A stretch of DNA of 64,000 nt from Chrysomallon squamiferum (GCA_012295275.1 CM022679.1:17498342-17562341), one strand, 5' to 3'. Numbered from the stretch's first letter, positions 14,482 through 28,439 are shown. Notes: generated from the letters alone by a model not told the origin. Program-made: numbers and translations.

Positions 14482-14483
14482 TA

Positions 14484-16919
14484 GTTATATATGCAGATAA
14501 ACATTCATAAGTGCCTAAAAAATCTAATCCATGTCAATCATAATTATCTGTACCATGAACTATTTCTTTTAATATTTTTTTTAAGTATTTTAACTTTCAA
14601 AAACTTTGTTCTATGGGTTAGACCGTCAGAGGGTAAACAGAGTGAGAAACTAATACTGTAAATAGTCAAAATAATATCTTAGAACCACTATTTCTGGTCA
14701 GTCCTTTTTTAAAAAAGATAATATGTAACAAAATTTTAGTGTACATAGCAGTGAACATCCCCATCAAAACAAATTTAACTAATGAAACCTATACAAATAA
14801 AAGCTGTTTGGTTATCAGCAATAATTTGTAAAAGTACAATGGGCTCTGGAGATGAATACATTGGAGAAGTGTTAAAATATTAGTTGTTAAGGAGTTATAT
14901 TATACACACTTTAAATTGCTGAAATTCTTTAATTATTTGACCTAACAATGATAATGTCACAAGTAAATAAACTATTATTCATGTAACAGTATATGATAAT
15001 TTGATATCACAAGTAAATAAACTATTATTTCATGTAACAGTATATGATAACAAGTGAATAAACTATTACATTATATAACGGTGTATAATTTGACAATATC
15101 AGATGTAAATACACTGTTACTTCATAACAGTGATAACTTGATAAAATTACAAGTACCCAAGTAACAAGAATATACACTAACTAATCTCTATCAAAACAAA
15201 AGAAACATATAAACTTTGCTTCATCATGCTATTTGATTGTAAGTAGATTTTCTTCTCTGTGTGTGTTTTAAACAAAACACCACATTACTCTTCACAGTTC
15301 AGATTAGTTCATTTTTCACTGTCTCCCCAACTGCTATATTGATGGACATCAGAAACTAAACTCTTCACTTGATAGGCAAAGATAGAAGGCTTCTACCTTG
15401 TTAATTGAGTCTTGTCCCACAAGCCACTCCATCATTCAGTAATGAAACACTGCTTTGGTGGAGTTTGGACTACAGGCTGGTAATATGGCTGCTGATGAGC
15501 TTCAGCTAGAAGTATTGTCAGAAATCTGATAAGACAGGTTGATTCATCACAGTTTCAGTAGACATTTTAATATTTATATTTCAGTTTTGAGATTATTCCA
15601 GTCAACTGGGTGAAAATTTAGATAGTTTGGTTAAAAACATTGATAGAAACAGACCTTCATGCTGTTGTCTTATTATTTCTTGCATTCTTCTCTTTGGATT
15701 ACTGTCAAAATTTCAGGATAACATTATTAACTTTATATCAGACTGGTTTTAATATTTAATAAAATATTTGCTGTGAAATAAAATCTGAAATTTTATACTG
15801 TGTAAATTATTAATGGTATATTTTAACTACTTACAAAGTTAAAGGTCAAGCATGCTTAACAAGAACACTTAAAGACAAATGTTTAATGTGATTTAAAACT
15901 ACTATCATTATGTTTTCTTGATTTTATTTTGTAGGTGATGTGGTGACAACAGCATGTAAAGTCCATTACTGTTTACTGACTCAAACCCACTGTTTTAAAT
16001 GTTATTATTAACATACGATAATAAACTTTAACACCCTGATTCAACCATCAAGTTAATTATAAACGATATGAAAAAATATGTAAAGTACTGAGTTAACATG
16101 CAAATACTTATTGAGGTAATGATAAACAAATTGCAAGCTGCTGAAATTATACATAATAGATATTTATACATTATTTCATATCATTAATCAAAAATCAAAA
16201 AGAAGAAGTGTATTAATTAACATCACTTTTTATATCATATATAAATGGCTATGTATAATACAGATAAACAAGAGAGGAAACCTCCTCCATAAAATGAGTT
16301 ACTCCTTCTTGGTTAGAAACAGATTTTCATAAAAAAAAATGTAATAACACTAGTGTAAAATTATTGGCACCACATCACTTCTGCCTGTCTTTACCAGAGA
16401 TTCACCACTTGATGAGAACCTCCACATCAAAAGACAGACTATTAAAACAAGATTTATATCAATTTATTTTAAATTTATCATGCTGGAACTGAAAACACTA
16501 CAAGGTACAGACAGATTTGTCCTGTGAAATTAAAGGGAAGAAGTGTGAGAAGACAAGGATAAAACACTGACTCCATAATATATTCTTATTACTTGAACCT
16601 GCAGTGTGTTCCACTACTGATCTGTCAGCAGACCTTCCTGTAACCAAGCCTATTTGTGCAGAAAGGTCTCATTCTTCATGCAGGTCTCACCAAACACAAT
16701 TATATTACTAAAACAGGCAACAGAGAAAAATCCAGTAATCTCCATATAATGATGATTAACATCCCAGTGTAATGGCCCAAACAACCAGATGCAAGGATAA
16801 AATGCTAATTTGGAATCTTTGACAGCCAACATAGCCATGACAGCTGTGCAGAATATGGTCATTCCACTGTCTGTGACTTTATTATATCAACAACTCATCT
16901 CCAGTCAGGTATAAAAGCA
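14484..16919. other. Inferred GGCX intron; no gene seen
   Basis: No recognisable coding or RNA gene. A diverged tandem repeat lies at 14950-15150, where CAAGTAAATAAACTATTA recurs three to four times at about 58-bp spacing. Confidence 0.35.
14950..15150. repeat. Short tandem repeat array, period about 58 bp
   Basis: CAAGTAAATAAACTATTATT and TAACAGTATATGATAA recur in order three to four times with increasing divergence toward the right. Confidence 0.6.
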
Positions 16920-16927
16920 GAGTTGAC

Positions 16928-17683
16928 TAGGGTTTGCAAATTACCGATAATATCAATACCAGTAAATTATCGACAGATATTCTCAATACTGGTTTTCACT
17001 GGTTTTAGTTAGTTTCTACACGGGGAAAGGTACTTACAGGGCTTTTATGGACACTATTTTCTCTTACACAAACTCTTTTTACTTATTGACACTCATCTGA
17101 CAACATTATTCATTATCCTCCTTTTCCTACCTGTCTTCAGAAAAAAATCATGAAATGAACCTTTATAGAACTTAAAAGTTACAAAAGGTATGTATAAGAA
17201 ATGTACATGCAATAAAAAACCAAGAAAAAATGTGGATGCAAATTTTATAAAAAGGAAACAAGGAAATTGTAACACTTATGATTATTATCCAAAATGTACA
17301 TCACATTTTGCAATTTTTGAGAAGTTCTGATTTATTCCTCAACACTGGAGAAGTATGACTTTAAACAACACAAAACATCTAGTGTCTTGGGCGACAACTG
17401 AGAAGCAGGAGCCAATTCCTTATCACTAGTTGCCAAAATGACTTAGAATGGCTCACATGTCAGCAATCAAACAAGTAAATGTGGAACATTAAACAGATGA
17501 GCATTGAACTCGCATCTGAAGGCACACTAGCAACTAACACAACCTTATGTTAACAACTAACATATCTCTCAACATAACTCGTTAAAATTTTGAAAACTGG
17601 TATTGGTGCTTTGGTAATGGTATTACCCATCAATTACAAAAACCAGTATTTGCCAGTATTTAAATACCTGTTTTTGAACCCTA
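16928..17683 (-). mobile_element. Non-autonomous hAT-like element, copy B, with target-site duplication
   Basis: The element runs from TAGGGTTTGCAAATTACC to an inverted terminus GAACCCTA. It is flanked by an 8-bp duplication, GAGTTGAC (16920-16927) and GTGTTGAC (17684-17691), matching 7 of 8. Eight-base duplications and TAGGG-type termini fit the hAT superfamily. Its interior is homologous to the reverse complement of 7376-8088, for example the shared CTAGTGTCTTGGGCGACAAC. No transposase frame survives, so it would depend on a partner elsewhere. The identity between the copies was judged by eye and looks moderate, so neither insertion is recent. Confidence 0.75.
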
Positions 17684-17691
17684 GTGTTGAC

Positions 17692-20600
17692 ACAATCTCA
17701 TAAAATACTCAACATGCTCTATATTTTTAAATAATCAAAACGACACGTAACTATGGATACCAGATAAACCTGGATTGAAATTGGGCTGTGGCTTAATCAT
17801 TAACTTTGAGGCATGACAGATCACATTATCAATTGTTCGCAATGTATCAACCAGGCTATTTACAATTCTTGCCAATGCTACAATACTGACTTATCTAAGT
17901 CTTCCTGTCTGTGAACTGTGTTTTAACATATCCTTTACAATTAACTGTTAGAAAACAATATGAAATGAGTTTTATAATTCAGTCTGATATTAAAACCTGT
18001 TATTGTTTCACTTGTTGCAATATCTGTTATTTGATTATAATTATGTTAATAACACTGCAAAGTTTTTTTTTTAAATTCCAGTAATGTCTGAAACATCTCA
18101 TTAGTTTCAACAGAGGTCAAAATTACAAAATAGCAAATATTCATTTTATTCAGGCAATTTAGTTTAAAATATGTTTTTAAAAGTATTAAAATAGTTATTC
18201 AAATCTACAATGATGATTTTTATTTTGGGGGGGGGCTTATCTAATATTTTTACTTTATGTTTCAATATCCACATTTTATTCCTATTACTGTAGAACATAT
18301 ATATACAATACAGATAGATAATTATACTGATATGTGTGTGTTTTACTGCTTTTATAATCATATTAATTAAGCATTAAGTATTCATTTTTTATTATTAATT
18401 CCTATTTATATACCATTTTAGTCTATGTATTTTAATATAATGTTGTTGGTGGTATAAACTTGAAACATAAATTAATTTTGTGTAACTTCCAAGTTACTGT
18501 TTTATTGATGCTGAAAATGATATGTATTTACAGAGGTTCATAAGTAACTGAGCAGTGTACCATTGTGAAATTTCCATTACATTCTATTTTGTAAATGAAT
18601 GAATTGATAAATAACTAATGTTTATTGGCAAGGATTTTGACTATTGTTTGTAAATACACTAAATGCAAACATATAATTTTGCAAACATTTCTAAATAGTT
18701 TAGAAAATAAATATGTGTATTTTTTTTTGGCAATCTTACACTACCCTGATATTTATGTTTCAAGTCTATATAACAATAGCATCATATTAAAATGGATTTC
18801 AAGTATAAGAATTCAAAAAATAAAATGAACACAGACACAAACACACATCTTCAAAATCAATAAAATGTTTAATATAATAAAAAAAATACTTAAAATTTAA
18901 TAAATGTCACCATAGAACTATTTTTCAACACATAATGACAGCTTCAGCTAAAATGTAATAAATTACAAAAGACAGCCATAATCAACAGCTGTTTGAATTA
19001 ATTACCAACAGTATCCATTCCAGTCGATGCAGTTTTGTGTTAAAATACTAGAGAGACGTTAATTTGAAATGGATATAGTGAACATATATCCCTGATCAAA
19101 GTTTATTAATGTAATCAATGCATGACACTGATGAAGTTAAGATCTCAGGTGGCCAAGTTATCTCCAGTAATTGTCAAAGAATCTCCATGGAGATTCCATT
19201 AGTCTTTTAACTACCATCAAAACCCCAGAGACCTGATAGTCAGTATGGTCATGCATTTTAATTTATATCTGTATCTTGCTGATATGGATAACATTATAGA
19301 AGGGATTAACTATGTTTGTTATGATCAAAGTATTACATTAATAAGAAAGTATTACATTACAGAGACAAAGACCATGCACCCAGTAATTATCAGGAATTAG
19401 ATTTTATCCTGATACAATCAATGTAGATTAAATATTTCAGGGCAGATTCACAATTCCAGAAAAAATTTCAAGGTGAAATAAAACTTAAAAAAAAAATAAT
19501 GTGTGTGTTTCTCTGAGTGTGATGAGTTTGTATTTAGGTAGGTATGTGTGTATGTGTGTGCTGATGCTCATTACATTTTCCACAGTAATGCATGGTTGTT
19601 ATAATACATTACCATAACCACAATTTACATTTTTAACAAAAAATATGTTTTCATTTTAGCTGAGATTAAATACTGGACATGTAAATAGGATGCTTATCTA
19701 TGTCCATGATCACACATCTAGATTACAATTAATTAAACACACATGTTCAACATCTCAAAAACAAGTACTTTATTTATTTTATTCAGTTACTTGTGAAAAA
19801 AAATTTAAATGATTTATTTCTTATCTTATTGGTCTTGATTTATTTTAATTTATATAAATTCTAATTAAGTGATAAATACCAGTAAAGCAGTTTATGAAAT
19901 AAAAGTAGGTTAAAACAAAATTTATCTACAGTACAAACCAGGCGCTAGTCAAATATTTACTTTTTCAGTTTATATTTATTTATTAAAAAACTGTTGATTA
20001 TATTCTTTATATTTCCAAAAATAAAGTATATGTCTGTGGATTACATTATTTTCTAGAAATCATCTAGAACTGATGATGTCAAACAAAAATAACCTAACCT
20101 ATTTTGTTAAATTTTAACTTCAAGACTGTATGTATTCAGTGTATGCCTAGACTTCCCTTGTTCACATGGCTATGTCATTAGCAGTGGACAAATGAGTTGT
20201 CTCAAGGTTATCTATCACATCACATTGGTAAGTGTATCACCCATTTCTATCATACTTTACATGTTTGCTGCTAATTAACTATATCCACCATTTTTCTGAA
20301 ATGTAAGGGAATATCAGATTTCAAATATTAACTACAGTATGCAGTTCCTCATCTCTACCTTTTTTAATGACCTATGTGTCTGGTTGAGCTATTTTTAATG
20401 TAAAACATATACACTTCATGGAAGTTAACCTTCCAAACAATAAAAGTAACAAATTATATCCTGAAAGTGAAAACCAGACTTGGTAAATGGAATAAACATA
20501 ACATATATTGGTTAAGACAGCAAAGGTAATTTTTGTACTCAATATATGCAAACATAATACAAAAGGATTTATTTATCTGTTTTGCATAATGTATCAATCA

Positions 20601-21420
20601 GTTGATGCAGCTTATTTTTTATTCTTTTATTCTTTCATTAGCTTTGTCATTTGATATACGATAATATTAAATAAGGTATCTTCAGAACACATTAATTATT
20701 ACAATTTCAGTGAGGTTATTTTTTTCTGTTTTAAAACAAAATGTCAGAAACACATGTTACCAGTGATTCTATATTTTTTGTGTCCTTGTTTACAAGTTTT
20801 TCAGTTGTGTTAGTCTGTGACATTACATAATAATAAACAATACTATGTAGATTTAAAACATACAGTTTTCTGTATCACTGTGCCTTTTATTCATTGATAC
20901 TATAAGCAAACCCTTAATTTCAATTTTACCTCTTTTTTTTTTACAATTCCATGATTTGTTAATTACATTATAATATGAAATCATAACACCACAGAACTAT
21001 AAATATTTGAATACTAAAATGTGCCCAAGATGGCAAAGATTCATAAAATAAATAAACAACCATGTATCGTATCTATCAAAGTGGACCATATTTTCACGTG
21101 TATGGGAAAGTTATTAAAATGATCTGTCCATGTGTAATGGGTAAGAATAGCATGAGAACAGCAATACAAAGTTCTCTCACTTAACTTTAATATGCATAAA
21201 AACTGGCTCATATTTAACTGTGCACATATTAATAAACGTGTCATTCGTTCATGATTTTCGTTTTGTTTTGTTGTTTTTTGTTGTTTAATTAATAAAAATC
21301 TATAACAAAGATAGTTTAAAATTTTCGAGATTAGTTGCATTATTAATGCAGTAAAAATGAAAGCAATAACAAGACTGAAAAATCCAATTATAATAATACC
21401 AATACAGTGAAACAAAACGT
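17692..21420. other. Inferred GGCX intron, distal part; no gene seen
   Basis: No recognisable gene. The stretch is AT-rich and CpG-poor. An 18-bp palindrome centred on CCATGG lies at 19179-19196. The minus-strand open frame at 21041-21415 (124 codons) is AT-rich, resembles no family known to me and has no supporting splice sites. Confidence 0.35.
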
Positions 21421-21660
21421 TTAAAAATATGTATTTTCTGTATTTTTTATATAAACGTAGATAGTCGTGACAATTCTTTTTCCACAGATTGTACTTTAAA
21501 TGGCACCACTAACAAGGCACTCATACCAAACTCGTTAAAAACAATAATACTGACAAGATGACATTTGTTTATCGACGGCAGTCTAAAGAGCTGTTGTTTT
21601 ACCATGAAAGCCAAACAACAAAAAGATGTGAAAACATTACAGATATATGAACAAACTTAC

Positions 21661-21880
21661 TGTAGCTCTCAGTGATACGTAGCGGCAACTCGACAAGTGA
21701 TGCCGAAGTTTGGAAAACACTGCATGATGTATCTGACTGCAACAAGCGCATGCGTTGTGCTCGCAGAGAATCAAACTTTGTTAATACAATACTGAGCGAG
21801 AAAAGATAACGAAGAGGTCTGTTTACACATCCGTCTGCGAGCATATTAACTAATACATCCGTGTTACCGACTTGTTTTCT

Positions 21881-21900
<20 letters not shown>
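21661..21900 (-). promoter_or_regulatory. Candidate promoter and non-coding first exon of GGCX
   Basis: CpG density rises sharply here compared with 1-21.4 kb. A palindromic GCGCATGCG at about 21748-21756 matches the core of the NRF-1 binding site, common in housekeeping promoters. A strong minus-strand donor (GTAAGT, 21655-21660) would end an exon at 21661. The coding exon at 2353-2561 has its own upstream acceptor and so needs a separate first exon. The open frame at 21599-21844 runs through this donor and looks incidental. The link to GGCX over 19 kb is inference; it could instead belong to an unseen transcript. Confidence 0.35.
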
Positions 21901-21925
<25 letters not shown>

Positions 21926-21957
21926 GTGATGATGATGATGATGATAATAATAAATAA
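21882..21957. repeat. Compound (AAT)n/(GAT)n microsatellite
   Basis: About 14 AAT units followed by GAT units and further AAT units. Confidence 0.93.
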
Positions 21958-22292
21958 TGAGAAATGAAGTAGAAATAATATCAATGGACGTAGTTCAGAA
22001 CAAACTTTTTAAAAAACAAAACAAAACAAAAATATTGTCATATATAATTATACTTGCGAAGTGCCAAATACATATTTTTGTTATTGTGGAACAAGGACGA
22101 GTAGGAAAATGCACATAATAATAAGTTCACGAACCAGGATATATATATATCCTCGATCTGGGTATCGTTTTGTTCGGGAAATTGATACAAAAAACGTCTC
22201 GGACTGAATATCTTTGTATAGAGTTTATGGAAACTTAATACTATTATGCAGTTTATTATATCCTGGCATAATTCTGGTTCCGGCTTTAAGAC

Positions 22293-22294
<2 letters not shown>

Positions 22295-22362
<68 letters not shown>
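22295..22362. repeat. (TG)n microsatellite, about 34 units
   Basis: Uninterrupted TG dinucleotide run. The minus-strand open frame across it (22038-22505) is mostly a His-Thr repeat caused by this tract. Confidence 0.97.
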
Positions 22363-22365
<3 letters not shown>

Positions 22366-22461
22366 TTAATTTCTATTTCCTGGAATAGAATAAGTGAACA
22401 TATAATTTTATGATTTCTGTAGTAACAATACGCACACACAATATGGACACAATATGGCCTA

Positions 22462-23529
22462 GAGAGTGACCCAAAATTATTGCAACTCGTACAACAGCAG
22501 ATCAAATCGTGAATATTATGCTATTGTTCTTATTTTGCAGGTTCTTCTAAAGGAGGAGATAACAAAAAACCAAAAAAAAAAAAAAAAAAAAAAGAATAAA
22601 AGCAATCATCAATAGTTTTTTTCTGAAAATGCCTGGGACAGCTGAATAGAAAACTATTTGCGCGCAGAACTATTTTGAAACCAAGTCGTTTAAATCTGAG
22701 CAGGCAACATTTCCACTTTAATTATTATCCGAACAAACGCCACATTTACACATTTGTCGATAGTTTAGGGAAAAAGGAACTGATGATGGACCTTACTAAA
22801 CTAAGATTAAATAGAAGCTGACACAGGAAGATAGAGACAAAAGAGCTGTGAAAAAAATTGACGAGGACGCTGACTTTGTTCACGATTTGTGGTTCTCTGA
22901 TGAGGCACATTTTCTTCTGTCAGGCCATGTCAACAGCAAAAATTGCATTTGCTGGGGTACAAAACCACTAAAGGGTGTTCTGCAGCGTCCATTACATTCA
23001 ATAAAGTGTACCGCAAGGGTGACCTTTTCAAAGTATGGCATCTTTTGACCTTTTTTGTTTGAACACGAAAACGAGACGTCTGTCATGTTATCATGAGGCG
23101 TTGAGGAAATATAGGAATACATAAGGGAGATGTGTAGGCACAACTCGTAAGGAACACCTAAGCTGACCCCTTCCAGATATCTACATCTGGGGCTATTTGA
23201 AAGACCATGTCTATTAAAACAACCCCCAGACAATCAGAAATTTGAAGACAGAAATTACGGCAAAGATCAGGGCTATTCCAAGAGAGAAATGTGCCCTCAT
23301 AATTGACAGTTTTGCACGCCTCATTCAGGAGGGTCTTAGACGTCTAGGTGATTCGAAACAGATTTTGGAAAGATGATAAAATCTGGACCATAAGGACTAA
23401 AGAACCCAAACTTTCAGGACCGGCTTTTTTATCGATTCAGATTAATATGTGTGAAAATGAAATCAATTCATCATCAGTTGTTGAAACGACAAGCACTTAT
23501 ATGGGTTCCAATAATTTTGGATCACCCTA
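22462..23529 (+). mobile_element. Tc1/mariner element with both inverted repeats
   Basis: The termini are inverted repeats: GTGACCCAAAATTATTGCAA near the left end and GTGATCCAAAATTATTGGAA read inward from the right end. Both lie directly inside TA dinucleotides (22460-22461 and 23530-23531), the standard mariner target duplication. Full length is about 1.07 kb. The interior carries transposase remnants and a poly-A tract at 22572-22593 between the left repeat and the coding region. Confidence 0.88.
22630..23430 (+). pseudogene. Mariner-type transposase, broken
   Basis: An N-terminal segment containing NYFETKSFKSEQATFPL and FREKGTDDGP resembles the helix-turn-helix region. The clearest part (22848-23045) contains DLWFSDEAHFLLSGHVNS and QRPLHSIK, the block around the second catalytic Asp of a family abundant in invertebrates. 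Further downstream, QPPDNQKFED in another frame matches the C-terminal region. Several stops and frame changes separate the pieces, so the copy cannot make an enzyme. Confidence 0.82.
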
Positions 23530-23745
23530 TATATATAAAAACATACAGATTGCCTTGGGAGCCGAATGGTAGCGCGAATGGGTGTCATAAATAACAATAT
23601 TTACATATTTATGTATTTCATTCAACTCTGCTTTATGTCCTTGAATTTGTGATCCTTAGGTGCATAACTTCTGTATGTAAACAATGAAATAGGATATTAT
23701 ATATACATATATAATTATAATAAATAAAAGAAAGTTATAAAATTA

Positions 23746-23794
<49 letters not shown>

Positions 23795-26700
23795 TTCCCT
23801 GAAAACATATTCCTGCACGAGGAAATGTTGGAGAAGGGAAAAAAACAAAAACAAAAACAAAAAGAAAACGAGAAAATAAAAGAAAAATACAACAACGCTT
23901 TTATCTAGATAAAAAAAAATGTAATCTATATGAGTATTTCATTTATTGGATTTCTAGGTTCGATCGTTACTTTTACTATCTTGACTTATTCAACAGGTTA
24001 GAGAATTTGCTAAAAGATGTTCTTTAATTGTATTGAGATTGATTTTTACCGCCGACTGATCGCAAATAAATATTCGCTGATCACCAACACTGGGTGATGT
24101 TGATTCCAAACGAAATGTTCATTTTGCCGCCAAAAGGAGAAATATAACCAGGGGCATATTTTGGCATCATATGTCTAAGTAAATTTGTTCTTTTGTTGAA
24201 AACTACGAAACTCATTTTTCAGTTTTCTTTAATTTTAACACTTAACGCTTGAATAATTGGAAAATAAAATCAGTTCATATACTTTGAATATTTAAATTTT
24301 GTGTAACATACTAAATAATATTTATATTTAAAAAGTACATCTGCCATAAATAAAATCGTATTATTGTTTTTTCCAAACTTATTATTATTATTGTTAGTAG
24401 TAGTAGTAGTAGTAGTATCTTTGTTTTTGTTATGTTCGATGGTGAGATAATAAGAGAGACAGAAAGACAAAAACAGATAAACAAGTTGAGAAAATGTCAA
24501 AAAAAGAATTACAGACTACAAATATTCTGATTTGTACATCTGAACTGGACTGGTGATTTGTCATAATATTTTGCATTGTTAACCTGCAGCACATTTACAA
24601 TGTGAAAAATCAGTATTATTTTATATGCCCACGTCATAAACTCCAGGCCAGCCAAATCCAGATTCACATTCCTTTCAATACTTGTATCAAAGTGTCTATA
24701 AATTTCATTACTAAAAGTAGCTCGATTTAGAAGCAAGATTTATAAATACCTCGTCTGAAGAACAGCGAAAAGTATCGACTGCAGAAACAGTTTTGAAAAG
24801 GGGTTGACGTTCCATAGAAAGTGTCCATTAGATAAATGACTTATTAGGAAGTGCATAGACACGCACTTTGTCGATTTAGTCACACGAGACTGAATGATGT
24901 TATGATAGAATTACAAATTTCTTAAAGATAATATTTATTTCTTGAAATAAGTCTGGCTTGATTGGAAGAAGGATTATAATTGTTCAACAGAAAATGTCTG
25001 TTACTGAAACCACAGGAATGTATTCAGTTATTAGTTAATGTAAAATAATAAATAAACATATGGATAATAATAATAATAATAAACTGCTAATAGCATTGTG
25101 TGAATCACAAATAAAACGTTATCTGATCTTTAATTATCATTGATTATTTCAACATGGTATAAAGAAACTTCACTAGCTGAAAATAAATTAATAAATAAAT
25201 TAATAATAATGATGATGATGATGATTATGCTGATAATGACGATAATGATAATAATAACAATAATGATAGTAATAAATAAATAAATAAACAAATAAATAAA
25301 TAAAGACAAGAAAAAGGATTAATTATCGAAACCTTTCCGACATAATGTTTGAAATCTAATAAGATGATCTGTTTTCATTAGACTGGTTAGATGACTATAA
25401 TCATGACAATAGAAAGATTTTGCAGTGGATACAATCAATGAATCAATTTCCTTTCATTTTCATAATCATTTTTATCTGGTATTTTATAACTCGTTTTAGA
25501 GACAAATGCTCCAGAGAATAATTTCTTACTTTGATTGGGAACGTGTTTTCAGTTTTGTGCATTCTGAAAGAATGTTTATGGTTTATCTTTTTTGGAATAT
25601 CAATATCTGGATATTTGTAAATTTGTTCTGTCTTTGACAATCAGCTGTTTGAATTATCTGTATTTTCTCTAAATGGATATGAAAATGTTCAGAATAAGCA
25701 CCGCTTATTAGGGCAGCTCTACGGCCTTTCGCAATCACAATTTATTTAACGGATTATTTTAGTCTTCCCTCAGACATCCATGACAATGTTACCTCCCATT
25801 CGCAAACTATACGGCAGACATTAACTTTGTGGTAAACGTATATGGAAACTGAACTGCTAGATCGAATGTTAAACTGATCGAAACTTGATAAAATGAATAG
25901 ATGATCGGCCTGTTTGGGTAAACTGGAAGTCTGAAATTATTTCATAATACGATGGATAGTGGCTATTGTCGCAATTCGAGGAACTTTTTTTAATTATTAT
26001 TTGATAATCTTCTTTCTTCATCTTTTCAGTATGTAAATGTGACGGACATCTTACAAAATATATAAGAAAATTCTGTGAATAAGATCGGAGAATTTAATTT
26101 GGGCTTTCTTTATCAGTATACAAAACATTTCCTGATCATCTGTCTACAACCTTTCTACCAAGCAGAATCAGTCTAGCGGTCTATTCGTGTTTAATAGCAA
26201 AATCTAATATACACACATTAATTCATTTCCTCGCTCAGGACTTAAACATATCACTTAAGCGATGTAATTAAACGTTTTATCATTCTGTAATCATCACCAT
26301 CCCAGTAAAATAACGGACACAACCGTTTACAGGTCAGCCAGTAAATCAAGTTATTTAACATTCGGCACGACTACAAGATCAGATTTTATCACGTAAACTG
26401 TACATATTGAAAAGTTCGAACTAGGAGGGCTGAGCATTTAATTTTCAGAAAGAATTATATTTATTTATTCTAATTTAAAAAAAAAATTGTCCTCGTTTCT
26501 CTCTTTCTCAGTATATGTGACAATTATTAGAAGTGCTAGGCTGACGCTTTTGTCTTAACTGACTGCATCTGCAAGTTTCAGTGTGGCAGGATATTTCTTA
26601 GACAAAATTTTGCAATTCGTTGTTCATATAGTTTTCAAATTGTCATTCAGTATATTGCAACGCAATACAATAGGACACAACCAGGCACACACATGCGTTA

Positions 26701-28370
26701 AAAATTAATAAAAATATGCAACACAGATACACAGAAAAAACACATACACAGAAACACACTTTGAAACACCACACACATGTAAATAAATAAATATTAGTCA
26801 TTCTAAATGTACTTTGTAGCTGAACAAAAGGCATTTTGTTTCAGTGTCTCTCAAAATATGCAAGAAATTCTAAATGAAATAACAATATACATATTTATCC
26901 ACAGTGTAAATAAATAATCAGCGACGTAATAGCAAAAAATCTAATATTCAACACTTCATTTAGAGAGCAATAACTGAAGTATAACCATTAAAAAAATAAT
27001 AATAAATGTGTTTTTTTAAATTCTGTAGTTCTTTAATTACATATTAAGTTTTAACTTTATATTTATGCTTAAAATAAGCAATACCTTATAAATGAAATAG
27101 TTATATTCCGACTTTAGAAAACATTTATAAATCATAAATTAAACAATTTAACTAAATTTATAAATTAAATACGATATGTGGTGATCAAAATTCTGAATAT
27201 GAGTGAAGACAGAAATTCAGTAACAAAGATACAAGTGAGAAGTGACAAGTATTCATGTCAGTTTTGACTAGTGAGAAAAGATATTTGTTTGTAATATTAT
27301 AATTAAATATTAGTCACAAATAAATTACTTTGTTTACATTTAAAACCAGTTTACTTAAAATCGGCAAATATCCAAGTATCCATACGTACGTACATACGTT
27401 CATACATACATAAACCGTTTTTTTTCTGCGAAATAATAATAGAAAAGAACAATTAATAAAAACATAACCTTTTGAGAAATAGAAAATTCTAAGTAAGCAT
27501 TCAAGTAGCCAAATATCTCAGTCTGCCGGAATATTATAAAAACAGGTATCCCTCTTTCTTTGATTAAAACAGACTTTGCAGAATCGAGCGAAAATTATTC
27601 TAGATTTCCACGTTTCACAAATACAAAGTAAAACTAAAAACAACATTTTGGATTCAATACTAAATCACTAAATTAAAGAGAGATAAAATAATCTTCCCAG
27701 TAAATTAAACTTGCTATAACGATGTAAATGACAAATTTTATGATTTGACATATACAGATATCTATTTCTACAAGCAGCCAGACGGACTGTCGTAAGGATT
27801 GAAAAATACCAATACTTTACAAATTCATCCATTTGAAATGCAAAATGCTAGAAAAAAAGTTGTTGCTGCAAATTTTCCTAAGGTACTTCTGAACACTGCA
27901 TGCATTTTGATCATCGTGATAACGCCTGATGGAATTGGATTTTATTTTTGTCGCCAAACCAGATGGTCCCTGGGCTGAGACTAATAAAAGGTTTTCAAGT
28001 TACAAATCGATGTGAATTTTGTGTGGAGCTGGCCTTTCACTTGGGGCAGCTTTGCAATATGCATTAGAAATTTAACACGCGAAGTAGAAAAGAATTTCGC
28101 AGGCCTTTGTTAAACATAGTCTTTTAAAAACTGACACTGAACACAAACAGATTTTATTTTTGTCGATGGTGATATAATAGTAGTAACAGTATTAATATTA
28201 GTATTAGACATGGAAAAACATAAAGAAATTAATGTAGCTTGCATTGTCTGTTTCTGTTTCTCTCTCTATCACACACATACACTCATACCCATGCATATGT
28301 GTTTATATATGTATTTATTTATAAACACCATAATTAGTTTGTTTATTGTTCATAATATTGAAATGGCAAG
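23530..28370. other. Intergenic DNA, no gene seen
   Basis: No coding family or RNA gene is recognisable. CpG is notably more frequent than in 1-21 kb, especially 25.69-26.40 kb. It contains an AAT array (23746-23794) and mixed AAT/GAT/AAAT arrays near 24380-24418 and 25190-25310. Confidence 0.45.
23746..23794. repeat. (AAT)n microsatellite
   Basis: About 16 AAT units. Confidence 0.93.
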
Positions 28371-28373
28371 CAT

Positions 28374-28380
28374 ATTATTA

Positions 28381-28437
<57 letters not shown>
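28374..28437. repeat. (ATT)n microsatellite
   Basis: About 20 ATT units. They generate poly-Leu and poly-Ile open frames on the two strands, which are artefacts. Confidence 0.95.

Positions 28438-28439
<2 letters not shown>

Noticed and set aside
21041-21415. 124-codon minus-strand open frame
   Set aside because: AT-rich, no family motif, no flanking splice sites, and the hydrophobic stretch is typical of translated T-rich DNA.
22038-22505. 155-codon minus-strand open frame
   Set aside because: Its length comes from a TG microsatellite read as His-Thr repeats, and it overlaps the mariner end.
23552-23590. tRNA-like box near GAATGGTAGCGCGAATGG
   Set aside because: Weak resemblance to an internal A box only; no B box or cloverleaf could be traced, so no tRNA or SINE is claimed.
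24509-24736. 75-codon minus-strand frame in the intergenic stretch
   Set aside because: No recognisable motif or splice context; expected by chance in this amount of sequence.
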